From: Flavobacterium glycines
GTDB taxonomy: Bacteria > Bacteroidota > Bacteroidia > Flavobacteriales > Flavobacteriaceae
DNA length: 64,000 nt
Reading direction: 5' to 3'
Assembly (NCBI RefSeq): GCF_900100165.1
Contig: NZ_FNEO01000001.1
Coordinates: 682,001-746,000 of the forward strand
In this document: one piece after another, positions 36,929 to 45,869 of the stretch
How positions within the stretch are numbered: position 1 is the stretch's first letter
Layout: each line of letters starts with the position of its first letter
Notes under the pieces: model-generated
Told to the model about the DNA's origin: nothing
The model's database searches: none
What the model saw: only the letters and a program-made list of their open reading frames with translations
Translations under genes and position numbers: made by a program

Positions 36929-38169
36929 CAGGCTTCCACAATTTTATAAAGTTTGTCAGACATACGGATTCGGAACGGTAATTTAAACGTACAGTCGTCT
37001 CCCTTAGTAGCTTTTTCAGCGGTGCTGTCATTGACGTACATTTCTTCGATAATCATTTCCTGAGCACCGGTATTAGGTCCTGTAATTAGGATTTTGTCTC
37101 CAATTTTAATGTCGTAAGCCTCGATTTTAAACTGACCAATCTCGGCTTTTGGAAAATAATGGGTTCCTTTTCCAATATATACTTTTTTCTGAGTAGCAAC
37201 AGAACCAGGAACTTCACTCCATTCCCCTAATTCCTGACCCAGATAATATCCGGCCCAAAAACCACGATTGTAAACGGTATTTAAAGCTTCCATCCACACC
37301 ACTATTTTTTCTTTAGAAAAAGTGCCTTCATAATAACTGTCAATGGCTTCGCGATAGGTTTTGATAACGGTTGCCACATATTCCGGAGCACGACCGCGAC
37401 CTTCAATTTTCAATACCTGAATACCCGAATCGATTACCTGATCCAGAAAATCCAGCGTACATAAATCTTTTGGCGACATCATGTATTCGTTATCCAGCTC
37501 GATTTCGAAACCGCTTTCCTGATCGATAACTGTATATTTTTTTCGGCAATTTTGTTTGCAGGCACCTCGGTTTGCCGAAGAATTATGCGAATGCAAACTT
37601 AGATAACATTTGCCAGAAACCGCCATACACAAAGCGCCGTGACCGAAAATTTCAATTTCTACTAATTTTCCTGATGGCCCTTTGATTTGTTCTTTTTCAA
37701 TTTGAGAAGTAATGCTTTTTACCTGACGCAAACTCAATTCGCGACTTAAAACCATCGTATCGGCAAAAAGACTGTAGAATTTTATGGTTTCAATATTGGT
37801 AATATTCAACTGAGTAGAAATATGCACTTCCATTCCAATGCTTCTCGCCATCGCAATTACTGCCTGATCTGATGCAATTACTGCCGTAATATTAGCTTCT
37901 TTAGCTTTGTTCAATAAGGTTTTAACTACCGATAAATCGTGATCGTAAATGATGGTATTTAATGTTAAATAACTTCTCACATTTTTAACCTCACAACGAC
38001 GGGCAATTTCCGGTAAATCATCTATGGTAAAGTTCACTGTAGAACGGGCGCGCATATTTAATTGCTCAACGCCAAAGTAAACCGAATCAGCACCATTATC
38101 TATTCCAGCCTGAAGTGACTCAAAGTTCCCGGCGGGAGCCATGAGTTCAATTTTATGAATCGATGTCAT
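36928..38169 (-). CDS. trhP: U32-family tRNA hydroxylation protein TrhP
   Basis: 413 residues. The U32 core opens with LMAPAGNFESLQAGIDNGAD and contains FGHGALCMAVSGKCYLS and NRGACKQNCRKKY, the cysteine set binding an Fe-S cluster. TrhP (YegQ) makes 5-hydroxyuridine at tRNA position 34 in a prephenate-dependent reaction. The last 85 residues, ending LPFRIRMSDKLYKIVEA, form a separate beta domain that is clearly homologous to the C-terminus of the neighbouring TrhO. Confidence 0.93.
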   Translation of the reverse strand: MTSIHKIELMAPAGNFESLQAGIDNGADSVYFGVEQLNMRARSTVNFTIDDLPEIARRCEVKNVRSYLTLNTIIYDHDLSVVKTLLNKAKEANITAVIASDQAVIAMARSIGMEVHISTQLNITNIETIKFYSLFADTMVLSRELSLRQVKSITSQIEKEQIKGPSGKLVEIEIFGHGALCMAVSGKCYLSLHSHNSSANRGACKQNCRKKYTVIDQESGFEIELDNEYMMSPKDLCTLDFLDQVIDSGIQVLKIEGRGRAPEYVATVIKTYREAIDSYYEGTFSKEKIVVWMEALNTVYNRGFWAGYYLGQELGEWSEVPGSVATQKKVYIGKGTHYFPKAEIGQFKIEAYDIKIGDKILITGPNTGAQEMIIEEMYVNDSTAEKATKGDDCTFKLPFRIRMSDKLYKIVEA

Positions 38170-38175
38170 GATAAA

Positions 38176-39534
38176 TTAGTCTAAAATCTTATATAATTTA
38201 TCCGATAAACGAATTCGGAACGGAACAGCAAAAGTCAATTTATCACCAGCCTTAGCCTGAATTCCTTCATATCCATTAACAAACATTTTGTCCAGAATCA
38301 ATTCTTGATTTCCGGTTGTTGGTCCTGAAATTAAGATCTTATCTCCCAAATTCAATTCGTTATTTTCAATGGTAAAAAGTCCAATTTGCGCTTTTACATA
38401 ATAATGCTCAGCTTTTCCAACTAAGGTCTTTTTTACTTTTATTTTCTGACGAATATCAGCTGATTTTGAAGCGGTTGCTAAAGCCGTATCCGAAAGTTCA
38501 CCTGAATGTTTGAACTTCAAACTTTCGGATTTTCCTTTTCTGAATACTTTATTACCAACTTGTTTTCCTTTTCGCAATTTTAATTGTTCTTCCCAAGGCA
38601 AATGCGTGATTTCCTGACATTCGATTGAACAACAATTTTCCATAGCGGCCTTACAATCATCACATTGGATAAACAATAAATGGCAGCCATCATTAGCACA
38701 ATTGGTATGATTGTCACAAGGTTTTCCACATTGATGGCATTGCGAAACAATATCATCAGTAATTCTTTCGCCTAGACGATTATCAAAAACAAAGTTTTTT
38801 CCAATGAATTTGCTTTCTAAGCCTTCTTCTTTCAATTGCTTGGCGTAATTGATGATTCCCCCTTCTAATTGGTAAACATTTTTAAAACCCTGGTGTTTAA
38901 AATATGCACTCGCTTTTTCACAACGGATTCCTCCGGTACAATACATTACCAGATTTTTATCTTCTTTGTGGTTCTGAAGTTGCTCGTTGATAATAGGCAA
39001 ACTTTCTCTAAAAGTCTCCACATCAGGAGTAATGGCGCCTTTAAAATGACCCACTTCACTTTCGTAGTGATTTCTAAAATCAACCACAATTGTATCCGGA
39101 TCATCAAGAATATCGTTGAATTCCTTAGCCTTTAGGTGAATTCCTTTATTAGTTACATCAAAAGTGTCGTCGTTCAATCCGTCGGCAACAATCTTGTGAC
39201 GTACTTTTATTGTCAATTTCAAAAATGCATGATCGTCATGTTCTACGGCTACATTCAAACGAATGCCTTTCATGAAATCATACACCTCCAAAGTTTCTCT
39301 AAAAGCTTCAATATTTTCGGCAGGAACGTTCATTTGAGCGTTAATACCTTCATGAGCAACATAGATTCGACCCAGGGCATCTAGTGCATTCCAGGCTAGA
39401 AATAAATCGTCGCGAAATTTTTTAGGATCTTCAATTTTGGCATACGCATAGAAAGACAACGTGAGACGTTGTTTACCCGCTTGATCAATTAGTTCAGCTC
39501 TTTCTTCTGCGCTTAAGGTGTTGTACAGTTGCAT
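38176..39534 (-). CDS. trhO: Rhodanese-type tRNA hydroxylase TrhO with TrhP-like C-terminal domain
   Basis: 452 residues, about 100 more than E. coli TrhO. Acylphosphatase-like N-terminal domain (to about 110), rhodanese domain with active-site loop VMYCTGGIRCEKAS, then a Cys-rich zinc-like segment (CHQCGKPCDNHTNC). The extra C-terminal domain (from KKTLVGKAEHYYVKAQIG to FRIRLSDKLYKILD) aligns with the end of TrhP. TrhO makes the same 5-hydroxyuridine by an O2-dependent route. It is 6 nt upstream of trhP on the same strand. Confidence 0.94.
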   Translation of the reverse strand: MQLYNTLSAEERAELIDQAGKQRLTLSFYAYAKIEDPKKFRDDLFLAWNALDALGRIYVAHEGINAQMNVPAENIEAFRETLEVYDFMKGIRLNVAVEHDDHAFLKLTIKVRHKIVADGLNDDTFDVTNKGIHLKAKEFNDILDDPDTIVVDFRNHYESEVGHFKGAITPDVETFRESLPIINEQLQNHKEDKNLVMYCTGGIRCEKASAYFKHQGFKNVYQLEGGIINYAKQLKEEGLESKFIGKNFVFDNRLGERITDDIVSQCHQCGKPCDNHTNCANDGCHLLFIQCDDCKAAMENCCSIECQEITHLPWEEQLKLRKGKQVGNKVFRKGKSESLKFKHSGELSDTALATASKSADIRQKIKVKKTLVGKAEHYYVKAQIGLFTIENNELNLGDKILISGPTTGNQELILDKMFVNGYEGIQAKAGDKLTFAVPFRIRLSDKLYKILD

Positions 39535-40094
39535 GCTATAAACAGTTTAAGGTTAGAATATTTTTTGCAAAAGTATAAAAAATAAATGGTTTAGTTGTTA
39601 CACGAAGATTCACAAAGAAATCTCATTTCAAAAGTCAAGCACTGGATAAGGGTTAGCGAGATTGCTTCGTTCCGATAGTTATCAGAATGAAAAAATGAAA
39701 GAAAAACCCAAATATAATTAGATATTTTTATTTTGAATGTTACTTTATATCGTTTTACGATATGTTAATCGTTTATGGCTATTATTGAAGATTAAAGTTG
39801 ACAGATTTTTTTTGTTTTGGATTTTAAAATTTCTATATTTTATAACGTGATAAAACGTTTTCAAACTTTCAAATTACTGATAAACAATATTATACTGTTT
39901 TATTAAAGATTCAGGAGTGATTTCTGTCTTTGTTAAAAACATGGGGTTATTGTGAATAAGTTTGGCTTTTAATTGCCGTTAGAATTTACAATCTTTGTAT
40001 CTGACAGCTGAGCATAAAAAAAACCACAGATCCTACCCTGTGGTTATTTGTAAGGCCTCACAAGTTCTTATTTATTAACTTTATATTTTCTAAA

Positions 40095-40196
40095 ATGAGT
40101 TTTAACGATGCTTCATCTTGGAAAACTATTTCTGAATGCCTTTTTTATTTTTCCGGTATTGTTCTAAATATCTACCGTGCTAATAAACGATTTTAG
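40095..40196 (+). CDS. Possible 33-aa peptide before a plus-strand terminator
   Basis: ATG at 40095 begins MSFNDASSWKTISECLFYFS and the frame ends at TAG 40194-40196. A strong plus-strand terminator lies 15 nt further on. No homologue comes to mind and no good promoter was found, so it may equally be part of an sRNA. Confidence 0.3.
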   Translation: MSFNDASSWKTISECLFYFSGIVLNIYRANKRF

Positions 40197-40211
40197 ATTA
40201 GTTTTAAAATG

Positions 40212-40237
40212 CCCGTCTTTCAAAGACGGGTTTTTTT
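40212..40237 (+). terminator. Plus-strand terminator in the gene-poor region
   Basis: CCCGTC and GACGGG enclose TTTCAAA, giving a GC-rich stem followed directly by seven Ts. It points to a plus-strand transcript with no annotated gene upstream other than the 33-codon ORF. Confidence 0.75.
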
Positions 40238-40367
40238 ATATAGTAATTTTTGTTATGCTTTTTTACTATATCATTTCATGTTGTAAAAGTATAAAAAAAA
40301 CTTTGCTTTTAAATAAAAAAGTGCTTTTTTAATTTAAAAACTTTTCAATAAAGTATCTTTAAGTTAG

Positions 40368-40402
40368 ATTGCTTAGTTACGAAGCTATCGTAACTCGCAA
40401 TG
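40368..40402. repeat. REP-like palindrome ATTGC...GTTACGA...GCAAT
   Basis: ATTGC, GTTACGA, then TCGTAAC and GCAAT form an interrupted stem around AGCTA. A related fragment (TTAGCGAGATTGCTTCGTTCC) is at 39653-39673. This GAGATTGCTTCGTTCCTCGCAA-like word type is a common intergenic element in Bacteroidota. Confidence 0.55.
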
Positions 40403-40407
40403 ACTTT

Positions 40408-42678
40408 TTAGTTCAAACTCGCTTTAAACATTCGCAATTCTTCCCAGCTGTATTTGTCACCAAATTTTTCTTTCATCGGAGTAAGAGACTCTTCTTTATA
40501 GAATTTAAAAGCTTCGGCTAATTCGTCAATTTTATCCTGAGGCAAGACTTCGCTTATCGAAATTCTTTTGCCCTGAATTAATTTTACCAAATGACCTTCA
40601 ATAGTTTGAACGGTTAGCTTGCGAATATCGGCAATATCTTCAATCGAATTTTTAGCTATCCACAAGTCAAAAGTTTCTTCAATAGTAGATTTTTTAGGTG
40701 CTGCCTTGTCTTTTTTCTTAGAAATATAGCGATTCAAATCGACTTCGTCTTCAATCAAATTCACATGCGTTTCTTTGAATTGATTTTGGATAGCTTCTTT
40801 TTTCCTCGAAAGATATTTTTTGATTTCATCCGAAGTTAGTTTTTCTTTCGAAATAGGCTCATTGGCAATAACCGTTTCAATTAAAAGTTTGGTTTTCATC
40901 AATCGCAAAACCGCTTTCGACTGCAATTCTTCTAATTCAGACAATTCTTCAAAATAGGCTTTTGCTTTTTTGAGCCGTTTAATTTCTTCAATTTTCCACA
41001 GAATTTCAAAAACCAAATTGTCCATCGGTTTGAAAAAATAATCAAAAGCTGCCTGAATTCTGGCAGAAACATGAATTAAATCTACCGTTTCATTGGCAAA
41101 AATTTTATTCAATTGGATGATGAATTTTTTGGATGGATCCAAAAGCAATTCGATACTTTCCAATTGTTTGGCTGCCCAAAGTGCATTTTTAGATTTTGCC
41201 GAACTTTCCGTTTTATCCGAATAACTGAATTTATGATTACGCCATTCCTGAGCCAAATCATACCAATCGAAACTGTTAATCAGATAATTATGGATAAAAT
41301 TCTTGGTTTCAAAATGCAGCGAATTTTTCAAAACTTCTTCCGAAGCTTTATTCTGTGCATATTCCATCACATCCTGATCGTTTGAAATACCGTTCATACG
41401 TAGCGGAGAAAGCAAAACTAAGCCTTCTAACGAACGCAAACGCGACAGAGCCACATAAGCCTGCCCAGGCATAAAAACCTGCGAAACATCAATCGCAGCC
41501 TTGTCAAAAGTTAATCCCTGACTTTTATGTACTGTAATGGCCCAGGCCAATTTGATAGGATAATGCACAAAAGTTCCCAAAACCTCCTCCTCGACTTCCT
41601 TAGTCAACGGATCGACTTTGTAACGGATATTTTGCCATTCGTAACGCTCTACTTCTATCGTTTTATTTTCTTCGGGAAAATGAACCAGAATTTCCTGACT
41701 GGAAAGTGATTTGATAATTCCCATTTTACCATTGAAATAGTTTTTTTCGAAATTCAAATCGTTTTTAACAAACATGATTTGCGCTCCCACTTTCAATTGC
41801 AAATTGTGTTCGACAGGAAATATTTTCTCAGGGAAATCACCAGTAATTTCAGGTTTATAGGTAATTAATTCTCCTTTTAAATCCTCCAAAGCCTGAGCAT
41901 TCATAGCATCGGCTTTGGCATTGTGAGTCGTTAAAGTGATATAACCTTTATTGGCTTTTAAATCAAAATCAGGTTTTACATATTGGTTCAAAACCTGAAC
42001 GTCTTCGGGAGTAATCTGGTTATTTCTCAGATTATTTAAAACCGAAATAAAACTAGTATCGGTCTGACGGAAAATCTTAGACAATTCAATATACAAAGGC
42101 GGACTTTGCTGAATAACATGCGAATGAAAAAAGAATTTTCCCTTGTAATAATTGCGTAAAGTACGCCATTCCTCATCCCGGATTACCGGTGGCAATTGCA
42201 ACAAATCACCAATAAACAAAACCTGAACACCACCAAAAGGAGTCGCTTTTTTCCGAACGGTTTGCATCATATAATCCATAGCATCCAGCAAATCGGCACG
42301 CAGCATACTTACCTCGTCAATCACCAGCAATTCCATATTTCGAATTACCGATTTTTTCACCCCATTCATCTTAAAATGCCTGCGCAAACTTTCCTTAGTT
42401 TCAAATTTTACCGTTTCCGAAAACTGTGATTCAGCAGTATGCGAAGGAATGAATCCGCTAAACGGCAATTGGAACATCGAATGAATCGTAACACCGCCGG
42501 CATTTAAAGCCGCAATACCCGTAGGTGCCACAACCACAGTATTTTTATGGGTTGTTTCAATTATTTCACGAAGCAAAGTGGTCTTACCCGTTCCTGCCTT
42601 ACCCGTCAAAAAAACCGAACGCTGGGTTTGATTGATGAATTGTAAAGTATATTTTGCGGCTTCGGATAAGGTTTGCAT
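40408..42678 (-). CDS. PIF1/RecD-like helicase with C-terminal HTH
   Basis: 756 residues. Walker A is LTGKAGTGKTTLLRE near 24-38, Walker B LLVIDEVSML; later motifs include FIGDLLQLPPV and AITVHKSQGLTFDKA (motif V/VI region, typical of SF1B). The C-terminal third is helical with a winged-helix-like segment (DLWIAKNSIEDIADIRKLTVQTIEGHLVKLIQG around 685-717). It is a DNA helicase of unknown specific role and lies just outside the lasso locus; 22 nt separate it from the ABC transporter gene on the same strand. Confidence 0.92.
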   Translation of the reverse strand: MQTLSEAAKYTLQFINQTQRSVFLTGKAGTGKTTLLREIIETTHKNTVVVAPTGIAALNAGGVTIHSMFQLPFSGFIPSHTAESQFSETVKFETKESLRRHFKMNGVKKSVIRNMELLVIDEVSMLRADLLDAMDYMMQTVRKKATPFGGVQVLFIGDLLQLPPVIRDEEWRTLRNYYKGKFFFHSHVIQQSPPLYIELSKIFRQTDTSFISVLNNLRNNQITPEDVQVLNQYVKPDFDLKANKGYITLTTHNAKADAMNAQALEDLKGELITYKPEITGDFPEKIFPVEHNLQLKVGAQIMFVKNDLNFEKNYFNGKMGIIKSLSSQEILVHFPEENKTIEVERYEWQNIRYKVDPLTKEVEEEVLGTFVHYPIKLAWAITVHKSQGLTFDKAAIDVSQVFMPGQAYVALSRLRSLEGLVLLSPLRMNGISNDQDVMEYAQNKASEEVLKNSLHFETKNFIHNYLINSFDWYDLAQEWRNHKFSYSDKTESSAKSKNALWAAKQLESIELLLDPSKKFIIQLNKIFANETVDLIHVSARIQAAFDYFFKPMDNLVFEILWKIEEIKRLKKAKAYFEELSELEELQSKAVLRLMKTKLLIETVIANEPISKEKLTSDEIKKYLSRKKEAIQNQFKETHVNLIEDEVDLNRYISKKKDKAAPKKSTIEETFDLWIAKNSIEDIADIRKLTVQTIEGHLVKLIQGKRISISEVLPQDKIDELAEAFKFYKEESLTPMKEKFGDKYSWEELRMFKASLN

Positions 42679-42700
42679 GTGACGTAAAGATTAAATACAA

Positions 42701-44473
42701 TTACAATTGGTCTTCAAACATTTCGCAAAAATAACTTTTCTGAGCAATTAAAGTATCAAAATCCCCTTTCTCAACAATACGTCCCTCTTTCATCACATAA
42801 ATAACATCGGCTTTTTTCAATTGAAACAATCGATGAGAAACTAAAATAATCATTTTTTCTTTCCCCCAATCTCTTAGCGAATTATACAATTCTCCTTCAG
42901 AAAAAGCATCTAAGGCGCTGGTAGGTTCGTCCATAACGACCAAATCGGCATCACGGTAAAACAATCGGGCTAAGGCTAGTTTTTGCCATTCGCCACCGCT
43001 TAATTGTTCACCCATCCAAAAAGTCCGTCCTAATTTTGTATCAAAACCATGTTTTAATTTATCAATGACAACCTTTGCACCACTATTTTCGGCGGCTCTT
43101 TTTAAGGCTTCTAAATCATTGGTTTCTTTAGCGCCTAAACTGATATTTTCGGCAACACTTAAAAAATATTTTTCAAAATCCTGAAAAAGGAAAACACTAT
43201 TTTCCCGGAATGTCTCTTTATCAATATTTTTTAAATCCAATCCATCAATAACAATACTTCCATTTTCATAATCATACAATTTCCCTAACAATTTTACCAA
43301 AGTAGATTTTCCCGAACCATTAGCACCAACAATGGCTATGATTTGTCCCTTTTCACAGGATAACGAAATGTCTTTAAGAATTTCTCTTTTGGTATTCGGA
43401 TAAGAAAAATGTAAATTATTGATTTCTAATTTCGAAGGTTTTACCGGAAAAGGAACAATGGATTCCTTAGAAATTCTTTCCGGAATATCAAGAAATTGAA
43501 AAAGATGATTAATGAACATTCGGTGTTGGAATAATTGCACCAAGGCTGTCAAAAAGCTTTTTGTTCCCGATTGTAATTTTTGGAAACCTTGTAAATAAAT
43601 CACAAAAAGTCCCGGTGTAATAAGTTGTTCCCAGGTATTTTGTGCCAAAGACAGAAAAATAAAACCTACCAGAACAATTTCACCCGCTTCAATAATGACA
43701 CTGTAAAAATTCTGCTTGTTTTGAATAGATTTTCGTTGCTTAAACAAATATTCCCTTAAAACACTGTAACGGGCAATAAATTCTTTTCCAAAACCAAAAA
43801 GACGTACTTCCTTAGCATAACTCAATCCCGTTAAAACCTGTTGTAAATAATTCGATTCGCGTTCTATTTTGGCCAACTTCGTTTCCTCATTAAAACTTTT
43901 TCGGGAAAAAAACCATTTAACTGCAAACAACGGCAGAGAAAGAACCACAATGATTACTGCATATTGCCAATAATAATAAGCCAGCATACTCGCAATCATC
44001 ACAACACTCGAAAATTGCATCAACAGATTACTGAAACCATTTAACAACTGAGCCGCTTTAAAAACCGCTTGTTGTTGCGCCAGATGTAAGGTATCGTGAT
44101 AGACCGGATTTTCATAATAGGAGAAATCAACTGAAATGGCTTTGTCCAATACACGTTTCGATAAATAATCACCTACTTTTTGTTGGTACAAACCATTTAC
44201 GTAAGTTGCTAATTGTGAACAAATGGAAGCAACTAATTGCAAAAGACAAAAACCAATAACCCAAAAAATAATTTCGTTAAAATTATGTCCTTTGGGAGTG
44301 GTAATAATATCAATAATTTCTTTGGTAATATAAAGTGTAGCAACCGGAACCACCGACTGAAATAAAACCAAAACAAAATAACTCAGAGCATTTCCGGGAG
44401 AAGCTTTGTAGATGATTTCTAAGATTTGAAGATAATCCTGAACGATTTTTTTGAATTGAAACTGTTTTTTCAA
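42701..44473 (-). CDS. ABC exporter of the lasso-peptide locus (D component)
   Basis: 590 residues: six-helix transmembrane domain (1-320) fused to an ATPase. Walker A is VGANGSGKSTLVKLLG, signature LSGGEWQKLALARLF, Walker B DLVVMDEPTSALD. There is no N-terminal C39 peptidase domain, consistent with lasso systems where leader removal is by B2. It should export the mature peptides and give self-immunity. It is 6 nt from cysC and transcribed away from the precursor array. Confidence 0.88.
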   Translation of the reverse strand: MKKQFQFKKIVQDYLQILEIIYKASPGNALSYFVLVLFQSVVPVATLYITKEIIDIITTPKGHNFNEIIFWVIGFCLLQLVASICSQLATYVNGLYQQKVGDYLSKRVLDKAISVDFSYYENPVYHDTLHLAQQQAVFKAAQLLNGFSNLLMQFSSVVMIASMLAYYYWQYAVIIVVLSLPLFAVKWFFSRKSFNEETKLAKIERESNYLQQVLTGLSYAKEVRLFGFGKEFIARYSVLREYLFKQRKSIQNKQNFYSVIIEAGEIVLVGFIFLSLAQNTWEQLITPGLFVIYLQGFQKLQSGTKSFLTALVQLFQHRMFINHLFQFLDIPERISKESIVPFPVKPSKLEINNLHFSYPNTKREILKDISLSCEKGQIIAIVGANGSGKSTLVKLLGKLYDYENGSIVIDGLDLKNIDKETFRENSVFLFQDFEKYFLSVAENISLGAKETNDLEALKRAAENSGAKVVIDKLKHGFDTKLGRTFWMGEQLSGGEWQKLALARLFYRDADLVVMDEPTSALDAFSEGELYNSLRDWGKEKMIILVSHRLFQLKKADVIYVMKEGRIVEKGDFDTLIAQKSYFCEMFEDQL

Positions 44474-44479
44474 AATGGA

Positions 44480-45100
44480 TTATGGCTTTAATTGAACTTT
44501 TGGTTGTAACTTATTTTCTAACAACCAACTAGTTATTATTTCTAATGAAGTTTCAATGCTTCTATCAGTAGTATCAACAATAATATCAGGATTTACGGGT
44601 ATTTCATACGGACTATTGATTCCAGTGAAGTCACTAATTTCTCCTTTTTGAGCTTTGGCGTACAAACCTTTAGCATCTCTTTGAATACAGGTTTCAAGTG
44701 GTGTAGCTATATAAACTTCGATATAATTTTCAGGACCTACAATGCTTTTAGCAGAAATTCTATCCTCTTCAAAAGGTGAAATAAAAGAACTGATAACCAC
44801 TACACCGGCATCGTTAAAAAGCCTGGCAACTTCAGCCACACGACGGATATTTTCCTTTCGCCCTTCTCTGCTAAAATCTAAATCACGGTTCAGATGCATG
44901 CGGGTATTATCACCATCCGTAATGTAAGAACGTATTTGCCTGTTGAAAAACCATTGATCTAATGCAGCAGCCAGAGTCGATTTTCCGGAGCCCGAAAAAC
45001 CACTAAACCAAACCGTAAAAGCGATATGCCCATTTAAATCCTCACGGTCTTTACGGGAAACGGAATAGTTTTGTTGAAACAAATAGTTTGTTACACTCAT
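44480..45100 (-). CDS. cysC: Adenylylsulfate (APS) kinase
   Basis: 206 residues. P-loop FSGFSGSGKST (32-42), GDNTRMHLNRDLDFS, ISPFEEDR and GLYAKAQKGEISDFTGINSP are CysC hallmarks. It phosphorylates APS to PAPS, the sulfate donor. No ATP sulfurylase or other sulfate-assimilation gene is nearby, so it is best read as donor supply for the sulfotransferase encoded at 47761. It forms an operon with the exporter. A minus-strand TAAATTTG box lies 20 nt upstream. Confidence 0.93.
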   Translation of the reverse strand: MSVTNYLFQQNYSVSRKDREDLNGHIAFTVWFSGFSGSGKSTLAAALDQWFFNRQIRSYITDGDNTRMHLNRDLDFSREGRKENIRRVAEVARLFNDAGVVVISSFISPFEEDRISAKSIVGPENYIEVYIATPLETCIQRDAKGLYAKAQKGEISDFTGINSPYEIPVNPDIIVDTTDRSIETSLEIITSWLLENKLQPKVQLKP

Positions 45101-45120
45101 ATTTGTAAATTATAAAGAGC

Positions 45121-45128
45121 CAAATTTA
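45121..45128 (-). promoter_or_regulatory. Putative -7 box TAAATTTG for the cysC-exporter operon
   Basis: CAAATTTA on the plus strand reads TAAATTTG on the minus strand, 20 nt before the cysC start. It is divergent from the first precursor promoter. Confidence 0.5.
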
Positions 45129-45197
45129 ATCTTTTAGCTGTAGTTTTAATAAAAAAACAAAGTTTTATTATCAAAGTGTTTTATTACAAAAAAATAC

Positions 45198-45205
45198 TAC
45201 TTTTG
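45198..45205 (+). promoter_or_regulatory. Putative -7 box TACTTTTG for precursor 1
   Basis: Matches TAnnTTTG, 36 nt before the ATG at 45242. The 5' UTR contains AAACCTAC (45218-45225), an element shared with precursors 4, 5 and 6. Confidence 0.55.
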
Positions 45206-45241
45206 TTTCAAATTTTTAAACCTACTAAATAAATAATTATC

Positions 45242-45346
45242 ATGGAAAAAGAAAAAAAACAATGGATTGCTCCTGTAGCAACTGAAATGGAAGTTAATAC
45301 CGGTGGTATGCCAAATACTTTTGAAGACGTTATCTTCTCTTCTTAG
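45242..45346 (+). CDS. Lasso precursor peptide 1 (34 aa)
   Basis: Leader MEKEKKQWIAPVATEMEVNT carries WIAP at 8-11, equivalent to the YxxP motif read by B1 proteins. The predicted core is GGMPNTFEDVIFSS (14 aa): Gly1 and Glu8 form the ring, with Asp9 adjacent. The core ends in Ser, the site used by lasso peptide kinases. A core starting one residue later (Gly22, Glu at 7, Thr at leader position -2) is an alternative. It is the first of seven related plus-strand genes, with its own promoter box and terminator. Confidence 0.85.
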   Translation: MEKEKKQWIAPVATEMEVNTGGMPNTFEDVIFSS

Positions 45347-45410
45347 TTGAAATATAAATTAAACCTATTTAATGGCTATTATTTTTTAATTGCTCATTAA
45401 ATAAAAAAAT

Positions 45411-45444
45411 TAAAGTCCGCTCGTAATAAAGCGGACTTTTTATT
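45411..45444 (+). terminator. Terminator after precursor 1
   Basis: AAAGTCCGCT (45412-45421) and AGCGGACTTT (45430-45439) form a 10-bp stem followed by TTTATTT. Confidence 0.8.
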
Positions 45445-45490
45445 TAAAAAAACATTATCATTTTTCTTACTAATATTTGAAAAATAATTT

Positions 45491-45498
45491 TAGTTTTG
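45491..45498 (+). promoter_or_regulatory. Putative -7 box TAGTTTTG for precursor 2
   Basis: Matches TAnnTTTG, 26 nt before the ATG at 45525. Confidence 0.5.
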
Positions 45499-45524
45499 CT
45501 TTAAATTATTAAAAAATAAAACTT

Positions 45525-45632
45525 ATGAATACAGAAAAAAAACAATGGATAACGCCTCAAGCTACTGAAATTGAGGTGAATGGTGGTGGTATTACCGATA
45601 TCTTTGAAAATGCTTTCTATCAAGTGTCATAA
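45525..45632 (+). CDS. Lasso precursor peptide 2 (35 aa)
   Basis: The leader MNTEKKQWITPQATEIEVNG belongs to a second leader type shared with copies 3 and 5. The core is GGITDIFENAFYQVS (15 aa) with Glu8 as ring acceptor and a C-terminal Ser. Aromatic residues Phe and Tyr in the tail could act as steric plugs. A terminator with a 15-bp stem follows. The stop is 5 nt before an ATG that opens into copy 3. Confidence 0.85.
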   Translation: MNTEKKQWITPQATEIEVNGGGITDIFENAFYQVS

Positions 45633-45637
45633 ATTTT

Positions 45638-45844
45638 ATGATTAAAAAAGCATTTTTTTGTACATCTAAAAAAAGTCTACTTTATCGAAAAGTAGACTTT
45701 TTTATTAATAATTTTAACTGTTTATCAAAAAAAATAAAGAGTGTAGAAAAGAAACAATGGATTACTCCTCAGGCTACTGAAATTGAAGTAAATGGCGGTA
45801 CAGATCTTGGTTATCAGGAATTAGATTATGGTACAATATCATAA
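45638..45844 (+). CDS. Lasso precursor-like ORF 3, normal start lost
   Basis: The C-terminal part reads EKKQWITPQATEIEVNG then core GTDLGYQELDYGTIS (15 aa, Glu8, final Ser), a good precursor. The expected ATG and 5' UTR are missing: compared with copy 5, about 34 nt including AAACCTAC and ATGAATACA are gone. The only in-frame ATG is 45638, giving a 68-residue product that would have to be read through the terminator hairpin of copy 2. It is either a decayed gene or uses a non-ATG start near 45740. Confidence 0.55.
   Translation: MIKKAFFCTSKKSLLYRKVDFFINNFNCLSKKIKSVEKKQWITPQATEIEVNGGTDLGYQELDYGTIS
45669..45703 (+). terminator. Terminator after precursor 2 (inside ORF 3)
   Basis: AAAAAAGTCTACTTT (45669-45683) pairs with AAAGTAGACTTTTTT (45689-45703), a 15-bp stem. 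Nearly the same hairpin follows precursor 4. Confidence 0.85.
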
Positions 45845-45869
45845 ATGTTCTTAAACTTAGATATTTTAT

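Larger units (their letters stand above)
39535..40407. other. 873-nt region without a clear gene
   Basis: The longest gene-poor stretch in the window. It holds partial and full REP-like elements (39653-39673, 40368-40402), two hairpins (40022-40045, 40212-40237) and a 33-codon plus-strand ORF (40095-40196). The rest is A+T-rich and shows no tRNA or known ncRNA that I recognise. Confidence 0.8.
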
